Source: Hofstenia miamia
Lineage: Eukaryota; Xenacoelomorpha; Acoela; Hofsteniidae
Length of the DNA: 21,663 nucleotides
Direction: 5' to 3'
Assembly: GCA_900660155.1 (NCBI GenBank)
Contig: CABFPE010000236.1
Coordinates: 129,779-151,441 of the forward strand
Numbering within the stretch: the first letter of the stretch is position 1; every line of letters starts with the position of its first letter. Under the pieces are notes generated by a model. That model ran no database searches. It worked only from the letters and a program-made list of their open reading frames with translations, and had not been told where the DNA came from. The position numbers were made by a program, and so were the translations under genes. Positions 9,143 to 17,810 of the stretch are shown piece after piece.

Positions 9143-9970
9143 TGTAAGGAAAACTTTAAGAACAGTTCCTTAGCAACTGGAAAAATAAATGATATCCGGA
9201 AAGCTTTGAGTGAAGAGTTTCTAATTCCTAAACAAAACAAAATGCAGAGAAGTCACTCCACGTGGATTGGGGCTTATGCTAATAAATATGGAAGATCATT
9301 ATGGATTAACAACAAGAGTTTTGAACACAAATTAGTACCAGTTGACCATTGTGTTAAGAAAGTAAATGACCATTTTGAGAGAGCCAGTTGTTTTACACAC
9401 TTAAAACAGACTGGGAATATGATCTGTAAATTTGCACATAATTTATCAATAGGATGTTCCAAAGAACATTGTAAGGGAAAATTCTGCTACTGCAGCATCT
9501 TTGTATATGGCTTTTTTGATCATAAAGTCTGTCGCCCTGTGGCATCATCATCATCATCACTTGTATATTTTAATAGCAGATATGAAATGGAATTCATTTT
9601 AGAAAATTTCAGTGGTTCATATTACATAGGTGCTAATGACCTACATGAGGCTGGAAAGTGGAGTTGGTTTGATGGGAAACCAGGTATTGACTTTGGCACC
9701 GTAAAAATCTTCTTTGATAGAGATGTGGCTAAAGGGTGCTACATATTCTCCAAATCCAAGAAGACCTTCATAAATTACAAGCATACCAAAACGCATCTTC
9801 CATATTTGTGTGAATTTCCAAAGTTTTCATCAAAGAATGCGGAAATTCCACTATCATTTTTGTATAGGGAAATGGCAGCACCTGAGTGCGAGCATATTAG
9901 CTGTAATATGGATTTTCATACTTGTTACTGTTTTACTTCCAAAGCATTTGAAAATAGAATTTGTGACTCA
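9143..9970 (+). repeat. Right copy of 828-bp near-identical direct duplication starting after N 9142
   Basis: Counterpart of 8314-9141. The sequence continues uniquely from 9971 into the third lectin domain. Confidence 0.9.
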
Positions 9971-10279
9971 TATGCTAACTGGAACTTGCTCACTGTTAAA
10001 AATGAGACAGAAAAGATGTATGTACAGAGTATAATGAAAGATAACTCAACAAAATGGAGAGTTGGTGCAAGTAATTTCTTTCAAAGGCAGAAATTTCAAT
10101 GGATTGAAGCAGGAGGTATAAATGTCCCTCTTTCTTTAAATAACCACGATTATTACTGCCTCACACTCTCAAAGATACGCTTTGAAGCATCGTCATGCCA
10201 AGAATCTTTGCACTACATTTGTTCTACTAGGACAAAGCAACTTATTGATCAAGCAAATTACTTTAAGGTGTACTTATAG
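9143..10279 (+). CDS. Type II triple C-type-lectin-like membrane protein, 3' portion (intact)
   Basis: This continues, in frame, the N-terminus encoded at 7948-8313 if the duplicated block is collapsed, giving a 500-residue single-exon protein ending at TAG 10277-10279. In those numbers CTLD1 is about 96-218, CTLD2 about 227-346 and CTLD3 about 371-483. Each domain opens with the same cysteine pattern (C-x4-C-x4-CYC in 1 and 2, C-x4-C-x6-CYC in 3) and ends with a canonical C-terminal Cys (MICKF, YLCEF, YICST). WIGAY, YIGAN and WRVGAS mark the central strands. The EPN/QPD and WND calcium-sugar motifs are not seen, so calcium-dependent sugar binding is doubtful; protein binding is possible. A run of TCA codons gives five serines in CTLD2. 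About eight N-glycosylation sequons are present. Ligand unknown. An AATAAA follows at 10385. Confidence 0.85.
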   Translation, partial: CKENFKNSSLATGKINDIRKALSEEFLIPKQNKMQRSHSTWIGAYANKYGRSLWINNKSFEHKLVPVDHCVKKVNDHFERASCFTHLKQTGNMICKFAHNLSIGCSKEHCKGKFCYCSIFVYGFFDHKVCRPVASSSSSLVYFNSRYEMEFILENFSGSYYIGANDLHEAGKWSWFDGKPGIDFGTVKIFFDRDVAKGCYIFSKSKKTFINYKHTKTHLPYLCEFPKFSSKNAEIPLSFLYREMAAPECEHISCNMDFHTCYCFTSKAFENRICDSYANWNLLTVKNETEKMYVQSIMKDNSTKWRVGASNFFQRQKFQWIEAGGINVPLSLNNHDYYCLTLSKIRFEASSCQESLHYICSTRTKQLIDQANYFKVYL

Positions 10280-10384
10280 TTGAATGCAGTTAAACATATT
10301 TTTAGAGAGATTACAGTATTTGAACTTAATAAGTATATGATCAGACGTAGTATAGATTTTAAAAAAGTTCATAATTTATTTTAG

Positions 10385-10390
10385 AATAAA
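10385..10390 (+). terminator. Polyadenylation signal of the lectin gene
   Basis: AATAAA lies about 105 bases after the lectin stop codon on the same strand, the expected place for 3' end formation of a compact transcript. Confidence 0.55.
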
Positions 10391-10967
10391 TCAATATTAA
10401 AAGTTTATGAAATTCTTTTGGTATTTTTACAAGGTTCTCAAAAGTTATTCCGAAAATTCAACATCTTTCCAATTTTTTTAAATAACCAATAACCATTTAG
10501 GAAAACTCATTTTTAATACCTCCTTCCCTCCTTGGAATGATATATTTAAATTATAGTGTAGATAGACTGTTTTAAATGCTTTGAGGTTCAAAGCGACATT
10601 ATGCAAATACAAATATGGCGTTTTGAAGGTTTTTAACCTTTTATCATAGACAGTTTCTTTTAAAACGATTGTCATAGAAATTTAATAAAAGATGCTGGCA
10701 CCACAATGTGGTCACACTTTTTTTAGATCCCAGCTGTATGCTGATTTTGTGGTATTTTAGCAAAACCAAAAAATACTGATACCGTGGTATCTTGCCTAAA
10801 AATTAATCGGAATTATATTTATGAGTAAAAAAAAGTATCTTGTGTTCAAGCCGAAATATATATATATATGTATATGTATATAATTCGGCCTGCATACAAG
10901 ATACTTACTCAAATATAATAATACACATTGCTACAAAATATTCCATTGTCTATTGATCGTAGCAAAA
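10391..10967. other. Non-coding stretch with hairpins
   Basis: No coding signal on either strand. It contains GATACC/GGTATC (10778-10791, 2-base loop) and the larger hairpin listed next. Confidence 0.5.
10823..10910. repeat. Imperfect inverted repeat with (TA)n loop
   Basis: The arm at 10823-10856 (GAGTAA...GTATCTTGT...GCCGAA) is mirrored at 10883-10910 (TTCGGCC...ACAAGATAC...TTACTC), with a TA-rich centre. The whole folds into a hairpin of about 28 paired positions. It may be a small foldback or MITE-like element. Confidence 0.6.
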
Positions 10968-11095
10968 ATTTTTTGAAATTTTTCATATAGTTCAATTTTT
11001 AAGTGTATAGCATAATATCAATTTGGAGAAATATGTATTTTGCCTAACAACCATAAATGCTGCAATATTAATATATTATTCTATATTATGATGAC
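10968..11095 (+). repeat. Dispersed 128-bp repeat, copy 1
   Basis: It matches 13400-13527 with about nine mismatches in 128 bases (about 93%), same orientation. The flanks differ on both sides, so it is a dispersed repeat and not a larger duplication. Identity of the element unknown. Confidence 0.75.
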
Positions 11096-11172
11096 CTTGA
11101 AATCAATGTCTACATGAGTACTTAAAATTGGGCAAAATATATTTATAATTATTGGAAAAAAATAATGTTTAA

Positions 11173-11202
11173 AATTTTCAATTTTTACGGAAATTGAAAA
11201 TT
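11173..11202. repeat. 12-bp perfect inverted repeat
   Basis: AATTTTCAATTT at 11173-11184 pairs with AAATTGAAAATT at 11191-11202 around a 6-base loop. Function unknown; in such AT-rich DNA it may be chance. Confidence 0.4.
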
Positions 11203-11279
11203 AAATCTCAATTGGGCATTTTTGCATGCTTGTTGTTATTGGTTATAATAAAAAAATTCGTTATATTTTCCATTGTCAA

Positions 11280-12650
11280 CTTAAAATCAATATAAATGGT
11301 AAGCTTTTGTAGAATCTAGCCAACCCTCATACTAGTAAGTCTTAGCTTAATTTAGGAGCTGCTGTGACAATTAGTTCCTCCTTAGATAGTATGGTAGGTG
11401 ACAGACTCCAATCTCCATCTCTCTTCTTTCAGTTCTATTGTTTAGCTGTTGGTTAATTAAACTATTATCTCATCAACTGTTATTGATACGAAACTAACAA
11501 CTATTGTTTTAGATCCAAGACAGAAGACAGAGGGTACAAAGTACAGGGTACACTACCCGACCGGCAACAAAGCACAAAAGAGGAATTGAAGAATTACGCT
11601 ACAACGAGTATTTCCATGTGATACTGAAACATTGATAGAGACACCAACCACAATTCAGATGACTCAGTGCAGTGAAATAGTGTGCATGAATACGATAGTG
11701 ATAATGTGTGATACCTTATTAATTTAATGTATTGATTGTTCTTGTTATTAACAAAGTTGTCTATTAAGGGAATCTCGCAACCGGGATGCATTAGCTTGTT
11801 ATGAGTCCTTACATATAATAACCTTACATATAAATAATTACATGCCAACCTAGAGTACATGTGAACAATCAATACGGTCATGACAAAAAGGATGAATTGA
11901 TAGTCCGTCAGTCCACTAGTAATCATATGTAATAAATCCTGTACAAGATAACACAAACAGATCTCTTAATTTCCTAATAGGGCTAGAGTAATTAGCATAA
12001 TGTAATAAATATATTAGTATGAACAACGAATGATAGGAAAGCTAATACGAGTAAAAATCCCTATCCTTATACCTAACCTATGAGCATCTCAGGTAAGCAC
12101 CAGCTATACACGATGCACCCGTTAACTGGAGTCGTGAACCACCATCTAGAATACCCGAGAGCTCGAACGTTTAGCTTTCCATTGTATTGAATAAAATAAC
12201 CTGATATAAAAACATAAAGTAAATCCAGTAAATTCAATTCATCACCAAAATGATGAATTACACAATTTTTATAGTGAAAAGTTAACAAACAATCAAATAT
12301 TTGACTAGTACTTGCTAATTCCAGTTGTTGACAATTTCAAATGCTTTAATTTTTGTTTGTCTGCTGATGACGCACTTCTGCCTTAATTAGCAGTTGCGAT
12401 TTAGGTCTAGTGCCTTTTTGCAAAATAAATTAATATGAAAAATTACTGCACTATAACTTTACAAATAATTAATTAATCATAATCATATGTTTTTACAATT
12501 AATATTTTATTTTAATATTCAGTCTTAGTTTCTTCTTCTTTTGTCTTAATGTGACCACATATGATTAGATTACATTACACTTTCTAGCATTTCCTTCAAC
12601 CCTTTGTTGGGTTTGTGTTAGTTTAAACTGCAATGTTTAAACTCTATCAA
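11280..12650. other. Unassigned stretch of higher complexity
   Basis: Sequence here is less AT-extreme and less repetitive than the surroundings, with scattered short frames on both strands, none showing a recognisable domain. It could be exons/UTR of a host gene, or an LTR or other transposon fragment. Neither matching ends nor protein motifs were found to decide. Confidence 0.35.
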
Positions 12651-12708
12651 TATAAAAGGTTGCTCTTGTACATTTGAGACATTGCTCTAATGCTTAAATC
12701 ATATTTTT

Positions 12709-12855
12709 GCCACCAGTTGCCTACCAATTAGCCACCAGTGGACCACTAATGGACCACCAGTTTACCGCTGGTGGTCCACTGGTGCACGAGCGGCCAAACC
12801 CCACCTGGTGCCCCACCGTATCTGCCACTGGTGGACCGCTGGTGGTCCACCAGTA
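12709..12855. repeat. GC-rich palindromic minisatellite-like block
   Basis: About 145 bases built from variants of CCACCAGTGG / CCACTGGTGG. CACCAGTGGACCA (12733-12745) has its exact reverse complement at 12772-12784. GGACCACCAG (12751-12760) pairs with CTGGTGGTCC (12768-12777). CTGGTGGAC near 12828 pairs with GTCCACCAG near 12845. The apparent ORFs on both strands here are by-products of the repeat. GC content is far above the rest of the window. Confidence 0.75.
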
Positions 12856-13117
12856 TTTGGCTACGTGGGATAGTAGCATAAAGACATTCAATAAGCTTTT
12901 TACTTCATTATTATGAATTGACAATCATTAATTTCAATATTGGGAATTATGATATTTATTGCAATTATTATGGAAGTTGTTGAGAACGGTCGGGTTTCAT
13001 GTTAATTAATGACGTATTTGCTTGTGCTACAACGCTGGAAGCGGCATCTGCTTTCATCAGGGCTAAAAAGAAGACGTCGCTAAATCAAATGTTTCTTCCG
13101 AAGCTCTTCTATTTCTT

Positions 13118-13400
13118 AAGATCTTAAATACATCTCTACTGAAACAGAATCCACTCATACGTCTCATATATCTTCAGCAGAATCAGAATCTTGAAATAAC
13201 ACAGAAATCTCTCCTTTGTCACCTGCAATAAAATCTAAAGATTCCGAAGTGCAGCCATCATCCGCATCAACATCTGACATTTCCAACACATCATCAGAAA
13301 AACAGACTACACACATCAAACGCATCAAACCAAATTCTACAACACTCGTTCTTGGAAGCTCGATTCTCAAATATGCTAGATCATATAATCTCCTCTTTAA
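13118..13400 (+). pseudogene. Ser/Thr-rich protein fragment with GDSL-like strand, possible retroelement ORF1 piece
   Basis: The plus-strand frame reads a Ser/Thr/Glu-rich segment (STETESTHTSHISSAESES, then TGA near 13192, then PAIKSKDSEVQPSSASTSD), a basic KRIK, and TTLVLGSSILKYA. The last piece resembles the first block of SGNH/GDSL hydrolases (hydrophobic strand, then GDS), here GSS. Esterase-like domains of that class occur in ORF1 of some CR1-type LINEs. The reading ends where the dispersed repeat begins (13400), so the rest is missing. A host gene exon is the alternative. Confidence 0.3.
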
Positions 13401-13527
13401 TTTTTTGAAATTTTTCATATAGTTCAATTTTTAAGTGCATAGCATGATATCCATTTGGACAAATATGTATTTTACTTAACCACCATAAATGCTGCAATAT
13501 TAATATGTTATTCCATATTATGATGAC
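13400..13527 (+). repeat. Dispersed 128-bp repeat, copy 2
   Basis: About 93% identical to 10968-11095 and directly abutting the end of the preceding protein-like fragment, as if it had interrupted it. Confidence 0.75.
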
Positions 13528-14036
13528 TAGCATAAGAAAAATTACATAAAATTTAGATATGTATTGATCAAAGTATTCCTTGCAAATACATTTGAAAAAT
13601 TTGCCAGAAATTTGGATAAAATTGCATAATTTTTGTAAGTGGCAATATACCAAATATTTGGCAAATATTTGACCAATAATTTCCAAATTATGGAAATTTG
13701 AACAATTTGTACTTATTTGAATAAATAAACTTGTACATTATGTATAATAGACTATTTAAAAAAACATTTTTGAAACCAATATAAAGAAAATTTTAATTTT
13801 TTAATGACTATTATTATAAACAACTCTAATATTTATGTAACTAAGAATAATTTATGCTGCATTTCAATATGCATTTAGTACTAGTTATGTACTAGTATTA
13901 TCACTTGTTTTCTTTTACTTTTTTATGTTCATACCAGAAATACTTTTTAAATCTAACATAATCTTACAAGCATTTTACTAGAAGTATTGCTTTCAACAAA
14001 AAACTAAAATTTATATAAACTACAAAATAAACTAAA

Positions 14037-14546
14037 CTAAATAAAGTCTTCCCATGCATGCATTTCTTTTGATAAACCAATTAATTTCTGATGACTTAGC
14101 AGATTATGTTTTAATTTACACTTAAATGTTTGAATATCTTTTGCGAATCTAATGTTCTTGTCCAGTTTATTCCAGCAACCTTCAGTATTATATATAATTG
14201 AGTTTTCCCAATGTTTCGATTTATTAAGAATGTTAATTATACATTTGCCATTTCTTGAGTTATATGTAACAATATCATTGAAAAAATTTAATGTAGTTGG
14301 CATTTTGTTAACATGCTTAAACATTAGAACCAAACTAGTGTACTTGATAAAGTACTTTGGGAACAATAGTTCATATTTTTGTAAATAATTACTAGAGTTT
14401 CTAATTTGTCAATGTTGAATAATGTCCAAATGGCTCTATTGAATATAACATTTATATGTTATCACTACATATACATTTTGCAAAATGATAATATTTACTG
14501 TAACTGTTTTGTTCACATGGACAAGAGAATGCTCTAATTAGTTCCT
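14037..14546 (-). pseudogene. LINE-C 3' fragment, left copy (RT C-terminal region)
   Basis: On the minus strand, 14366-14037 encodes the C-terminal module of a CR1/L2-like RT protein: KYFIKYTSLVLMFKHVN, FNDIVTYNSRNGK, NSIIYNTEGCWNKLDKNIRF, FKCKLKHNLL and a terminal W-DFI like LINE-A's TWTQFI. Frameshifted thumb coding continues to about 14546. It is 5' truncated, as is usual for LINE insertions, with no polymerase motifs left. Sequence is distinct from LINE-A, -B and -D, so it is another family. Confidence 0.8.
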
Positions 14547-14799
14547 ACAAAGCATTATCTGTTATCTTAAATTGTTCATTTGAATTTTACTTGTAATATA
14601 AATGTTCAAATATTATTTTAACAGAAGTTTACAAAGGAAATCATCTAAAATCAACTGTACAAAAAATTTAATAATTTCAAAAGAAAAAGAATCAATAAAC
14701 AAAAAACACAAATAATAGTAATAAAAAAAAATAATGATGAAATATTGGACTAAGAGAAATTGGCATCTTCATAATTGATGGTTTGCTGAAAGAGTTGGC

Positions 14800-15432
14800 T
14801 TAAGAATTGAAATAACGTGACGTCATGAGAATGGCATTACCCCTCTGAAGAATAATTGACAGTTGCTAAAAAAATTGTCTGATTACAAACATATGATCAA
14901 TGTTAGCAGACCAAGATGCTGCCATAGAACCAATACTTCTTAGATGTTTGATGGCAAGAGGAGACCAACCACCAAGAGATTCAGCAGACAAAAGAATAAA
15001 CTGAATTCCAGAAGCAAGACAAGATGAGTCGTGCTTGGCTATTTTACGATCATCTGCAAATACAAGAGCGTGACCAACAGCAATTCCAGCATGAGACAAC
15101 GTTGATGATTGCAAGGAACTGGTGATGGTAACATCAAGAGCTGCAGGACGACTGGCAGACCAATAAGGGAGGAAAATATCTCCAGGATTAGAGCGAGACA
15201 AAGTGAGATTTCTCTTCTCAAGAATAGGGGCTAGAGCAGCTTTAGAAGCAAAATTAAACATGACATCACGGACATGATCATGGCGATATATTTTATCACC
15301 ATCACCAGAGCAACACATGGCATGATCACTGTAAATGTGTAGAGTCTTTTTTGCATTTTTGACATGGCTGCTCATTTCTGAGGAGTGGGATACCTAAACA
15401 ATAGCAGAGAACTGCTCAGAACTCTGAAGGCA
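14800..15432 (-). pseudogene. Restriction-like-endonuclease LINE, 3' fragment, left copy
   Basis: The minus strand encodes the CCHC finger (PCQKCK and DHAMCC, now split by a frameshift) and the nuclease domain: NPGDIFLPYWSASRPAALDV, ILEKRNLTL and AESLGGWSPLAIKHL. The Arg of the (R/K)P-D motif is lost (SNPGD against FRPGD in the right copy). It carries TGA at 15416-15418 and TAG at 14866-14868, the same two stops as the right copy. The C-terminus continues past the TAG (QLSIILQRGNAI) to TAA at 14800-14802. The 5' side is cut at the contig end. Confidence 0.8.
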
Positions 15433-15884
15433 NAAATACGTTTGAAAAATTATACAAATATTTGCCAGAAATTTATATAAAAATGCATAATTTTTGTATA
15501 TGGCAATATTCCAAATATTTTGCAAATATTTGCCAAATTATCAAAATTTGTACAATTTGTACTTAATTGAATAAATATACGTGCACATAATGTATAATAG
15601 AATATTTCAAAAAACATTTTTGAAACCAGTATAACGAAAATTTTTAATTCTTTAATGACTACTATTATAAACAATTCTAATATTTATGTATCTAAGAATA
15701 ATTTATGCTGCATTTCAATGTGCATTTAATACTAGTTATGTACTAGTATTATCACTTCTCTTCTTTTACTTTTTTATGTTCATGCCAGAAATAATTTTTA
15801 AATCTAACAATCTTACAAGCACTTTATTAGAAGTATTGCTTCAACAAAAAACTAAAATTTATATCAAGTATAAAATAAACTAAA

Positions 15885-16396
15885 CTAAATAAAGTCTACC
15901 CATGAATGCATGTCTTTTGATGAACCAATTAATTTCTGATGACTTAGCAGATTATGTTTTAATTTAGACTTAAATATTTTAATATCTTTTGCGAATAAAA
16001 TTTTCTTGTCCAGTTTATTCCAGCAACCTTCAGTATTATATATAATTGAGTTTTCCCAATGTTTCGATTTATTAAGAATGTTAATTATACATTTGCCATT
16101 TCTTGAGTTATATGTAACAATATCATTGAAAAAATTTAATGTAGTTGGCATTTTGTTAACATGCTTAAACATTAGAACCAAACTAGTGTACTTGATAAAG
16201 TACTTTGGGGACAACAATTCATATTTTTGTAAGTAATTACTAGTTTTTTGTTTGTCAATGTTGTATAATGTCCAAATGGCTCTATTGAATATAACATTTA
16301 TATGTTATCACTACATATACATTTTGCAAAATGATAATATTTACTGTAACTGTTTTGTTCACATGGACAAGAGAATGCTCTAATTAGTTCCTACAA
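15885..16396 (-). pseudogene. LINE-C 3' fragment, right copy
   Basis: Nearly the same C-terminal module as 14037-14546 (NTEGCWNKLDKKILF, HSWVDFI). Upstream coding reads NRAIWTLYNIDK and, at the 5' end near 16396, ELIRAF, which matches ELIHLF in LINE-B and QFINSF in LINE-A. Beside it, in opposite orientation, is the preceding part of the same protein (16400-16516). Confidence 0.8.
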
Positions 16397-16399
16397 AAT

Positions 16400-16516
16400 A
16401 TTGACAAAGATTTAAAATTCGATTAATTTCTCTTAAAAAAGATACATAAAATGGCTTTTGGCGTGAGATGTTTATACCACCTCAAAAATTTAGGGTCAGA
16501 TTATCACATTCAGCTA
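16400..16516 (+). pseudogene. Inverted LINE-C piece (RT thumb)
   Basis: The plus strand reads IDKDLKFD, stop, FLLKKIHKMAFGVRCLYHL, KNLGSDYHIQL, equivalent to LINE-A DQDLKFN...KMASGIKFLYHLRHLGNSYHKQF. This lies immediately upstream of ELIRAF in the protein, yet is encoded on the opposite strand, so the 5' end of this insertion is inverted. It is absent from the left duplicate. Confidence 0.75.
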
Positions 16517-16652
16517 TATATTTAATAATTTCAAAAGAAAAAGAATCAATAACAAAAAACACAAATAATAGTAATAAGAAAAAATAATGATAAAATATTA
16601 GATTAATAGAAATTGGCATCTTCATGATTGATGGTTTGCTGAAAGAGTTGGC

Positions 16653-17789
16653 TTAAGAACTGAAATAACTTGACATCATGAGAATGGCATTACCCCTCTG
16701 AAGAATAATTGACAGTTGCTAAAAAAATTGTCTGATTACAAACATATGATCAATGTTAGCAGACCAAGATGCTGCCAAAGAACCAATACTTGTTAGATGT
16801 TTGATGGCAAGAGGAGACCAACCAACAAGAGATTCAGCAGACAAAGGAATAAACTGAATTCCTGAAGCATGACAAGATGGATGGTGCTTGTCTATTTTAC
16901 GATCATCTGCAAATCCAAGAGCGTGACCAGCATCAATTCCAGCATGAGACAAGGTTGATGATTGCAAGGCACTAGTGATGGTAACATCAAGAGCTGCAGG
17001 ACGACCGGCAGACCAATAAGGGAGGAAAATATCTCCAGGACGAAAGTGAGACAAAGTGAGATTTCTCTTCTCAAGTATAGGGGCTAGAGCAGCTTTAGAA
17101 GCAACATGAAACATGACATCACGGACATGATCATGGCGATATATTTTATCACCATCACCAGAGCAATACATGGCATGACCGCCGTAAATGTTCAGAGTCT
17201 TGTTGCATTTTTGGCATGGCTTCTCATTGCTGAGGAGTGGGATACCTAAACAATAACAGAGAACTGCTCAGAACTCTGAAGGCTCTAATGTAAGACCAAG
17301 AGCCTTCAGAGGTATCGCAGAAAACCAATCACCACTATGAGGAAGAGAACATGATTGAAGACTTACGCTGTCACGATCGCCGGAAGAATTGCTGAGAATG
17401 TTGTTAAAAATATTGGTATTCAACTCGGGTGTAAGGATCTTCTTTGCTTTAGGAGCCATGTGAACAGGTGTAGATATGGAATTTGTTCCGCAAGCTGAAG
17501 AAAAAATATCATGAAATTCAGAGGATTGGTAGGATAGTAAATCGATATGAGGAATAATCTGTTGAGCAAGGGAATTGGAGTCAGCTATTGAACAAGTGAA
17601 AGCAACTGGTGCTATAACAGAAGCGATGGGAACTCCCAAGCCACCTTGTTTTACTGGCAAAGCTACTTGCATTCGTTTTCCACTGGAAATTGCTGAACCT
17701 GTACTATGTTCGAAAGCAGCATGGACAGCTTTGTTAAAATCTGAAACTGCAGATGCAATATGGTTAAGAAATTTTTGGAAGAGCCGCAC
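16653..17789 (-). pseudogene. CCHC finger and restriction-like endonuclease half of the same LINE
   Basis: Same frame as the RT, resuming after stops and a small deletion near 17800. Linker 17789-17271 (DFNKAVHAAFEHSTGSAIS, LPVKQGGLGVPIAS, ending EPSEF), then in-frame TGA 17268-17270, probably a CGA Arg codon once. It continues AVLCYCLGIPLLSNEKP and the finger CQKC-x9-H-x3-C. Nuclease: FRPGDIFLPYWSAGRPAALDV gives the (R/K)P-D...D spacing of restriction-like endonucleases (Asp to Asp 15 residues), followed by AESLVGW. TAG at 16719-16721 interrupts the C-terminus, which goes on (QLSIILQRGNAI) to TAA at 16653-16655. Confidence 0.8.
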
Positions 17790-17810
17790 AACTTCGAATT
17801 AAATGCATTT

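Larger units (their letters stand above)
13584..15432. repeat. Left copy of about 1.85-kb diverged direct duplication ending at N 15433
   Basis: It aligns with 15434-17283 over its whole length at roughly 93% identity by eye, except for an unrelated 118-base insert (about 14547-14665) in place of 16400-16520. It contains a LINE-C 3' part and the 3' part of the restriction-endonuclease LINE. It ends exactly at the N. Confidence 0.8.
15434..17283. repeat. Right copy of about 1.85-kb diverged direct duplication starting after N 15433
   Basis: Counterpart of 13584-15432. It starts exactly after the N and continues without a break into the rest of the restriction-endonuclease LINE. Confidence 0.8.

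Noticed and set aside
8981..10279. A single 432-residue frame starting at 8981 and running through the N at 9142
   Set aside because: The part before the N is out of frame with the lectin and the N joins two contig ends; real coding in this frame starts at 9143.
7948..10279. A tandem lectin gene with repeated domains or two lectin genes
   Set aside because: The repeat boundary coincides with the N and identity is about 99.5%, so overlapping contig ends are far more likely than a real tandem gene.
12090..12170. tRNA-like or SINE B-box (GGTTCACGACTCC on the minus strand)
   Set aside because: The box is imperfect, no A-box at the right distance, and no cloverleaf could be drawn.
11300..12280. 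Possible solo LTR or LTR-retrotransposon fragment
   Set aside because: No matching long direct repeats, TG...CA ends with target duplication, primer-binding site or gag/pol motifs were found.
12707..12924. Open frames on both strands in the GC-rich block
   Set aside because: Frames exist because the palindromic repeat lacks stops; protein composition is repeat-derived and low complexity.
13600..13700. CRISPR-like or satellite array from repeated AAATATTTG words
   Set aside because: Words are short, AT-rich and irregularly spaced; simple palindromic AT sequence explains them.
17575..17802. Plus-strand frame opposite the restriction-endonuclease LINE linker
   Set aside because: Antisense shadow of the minus-strand LINE coding sequence; the same holds for 14152-14388 and 16006-16236.
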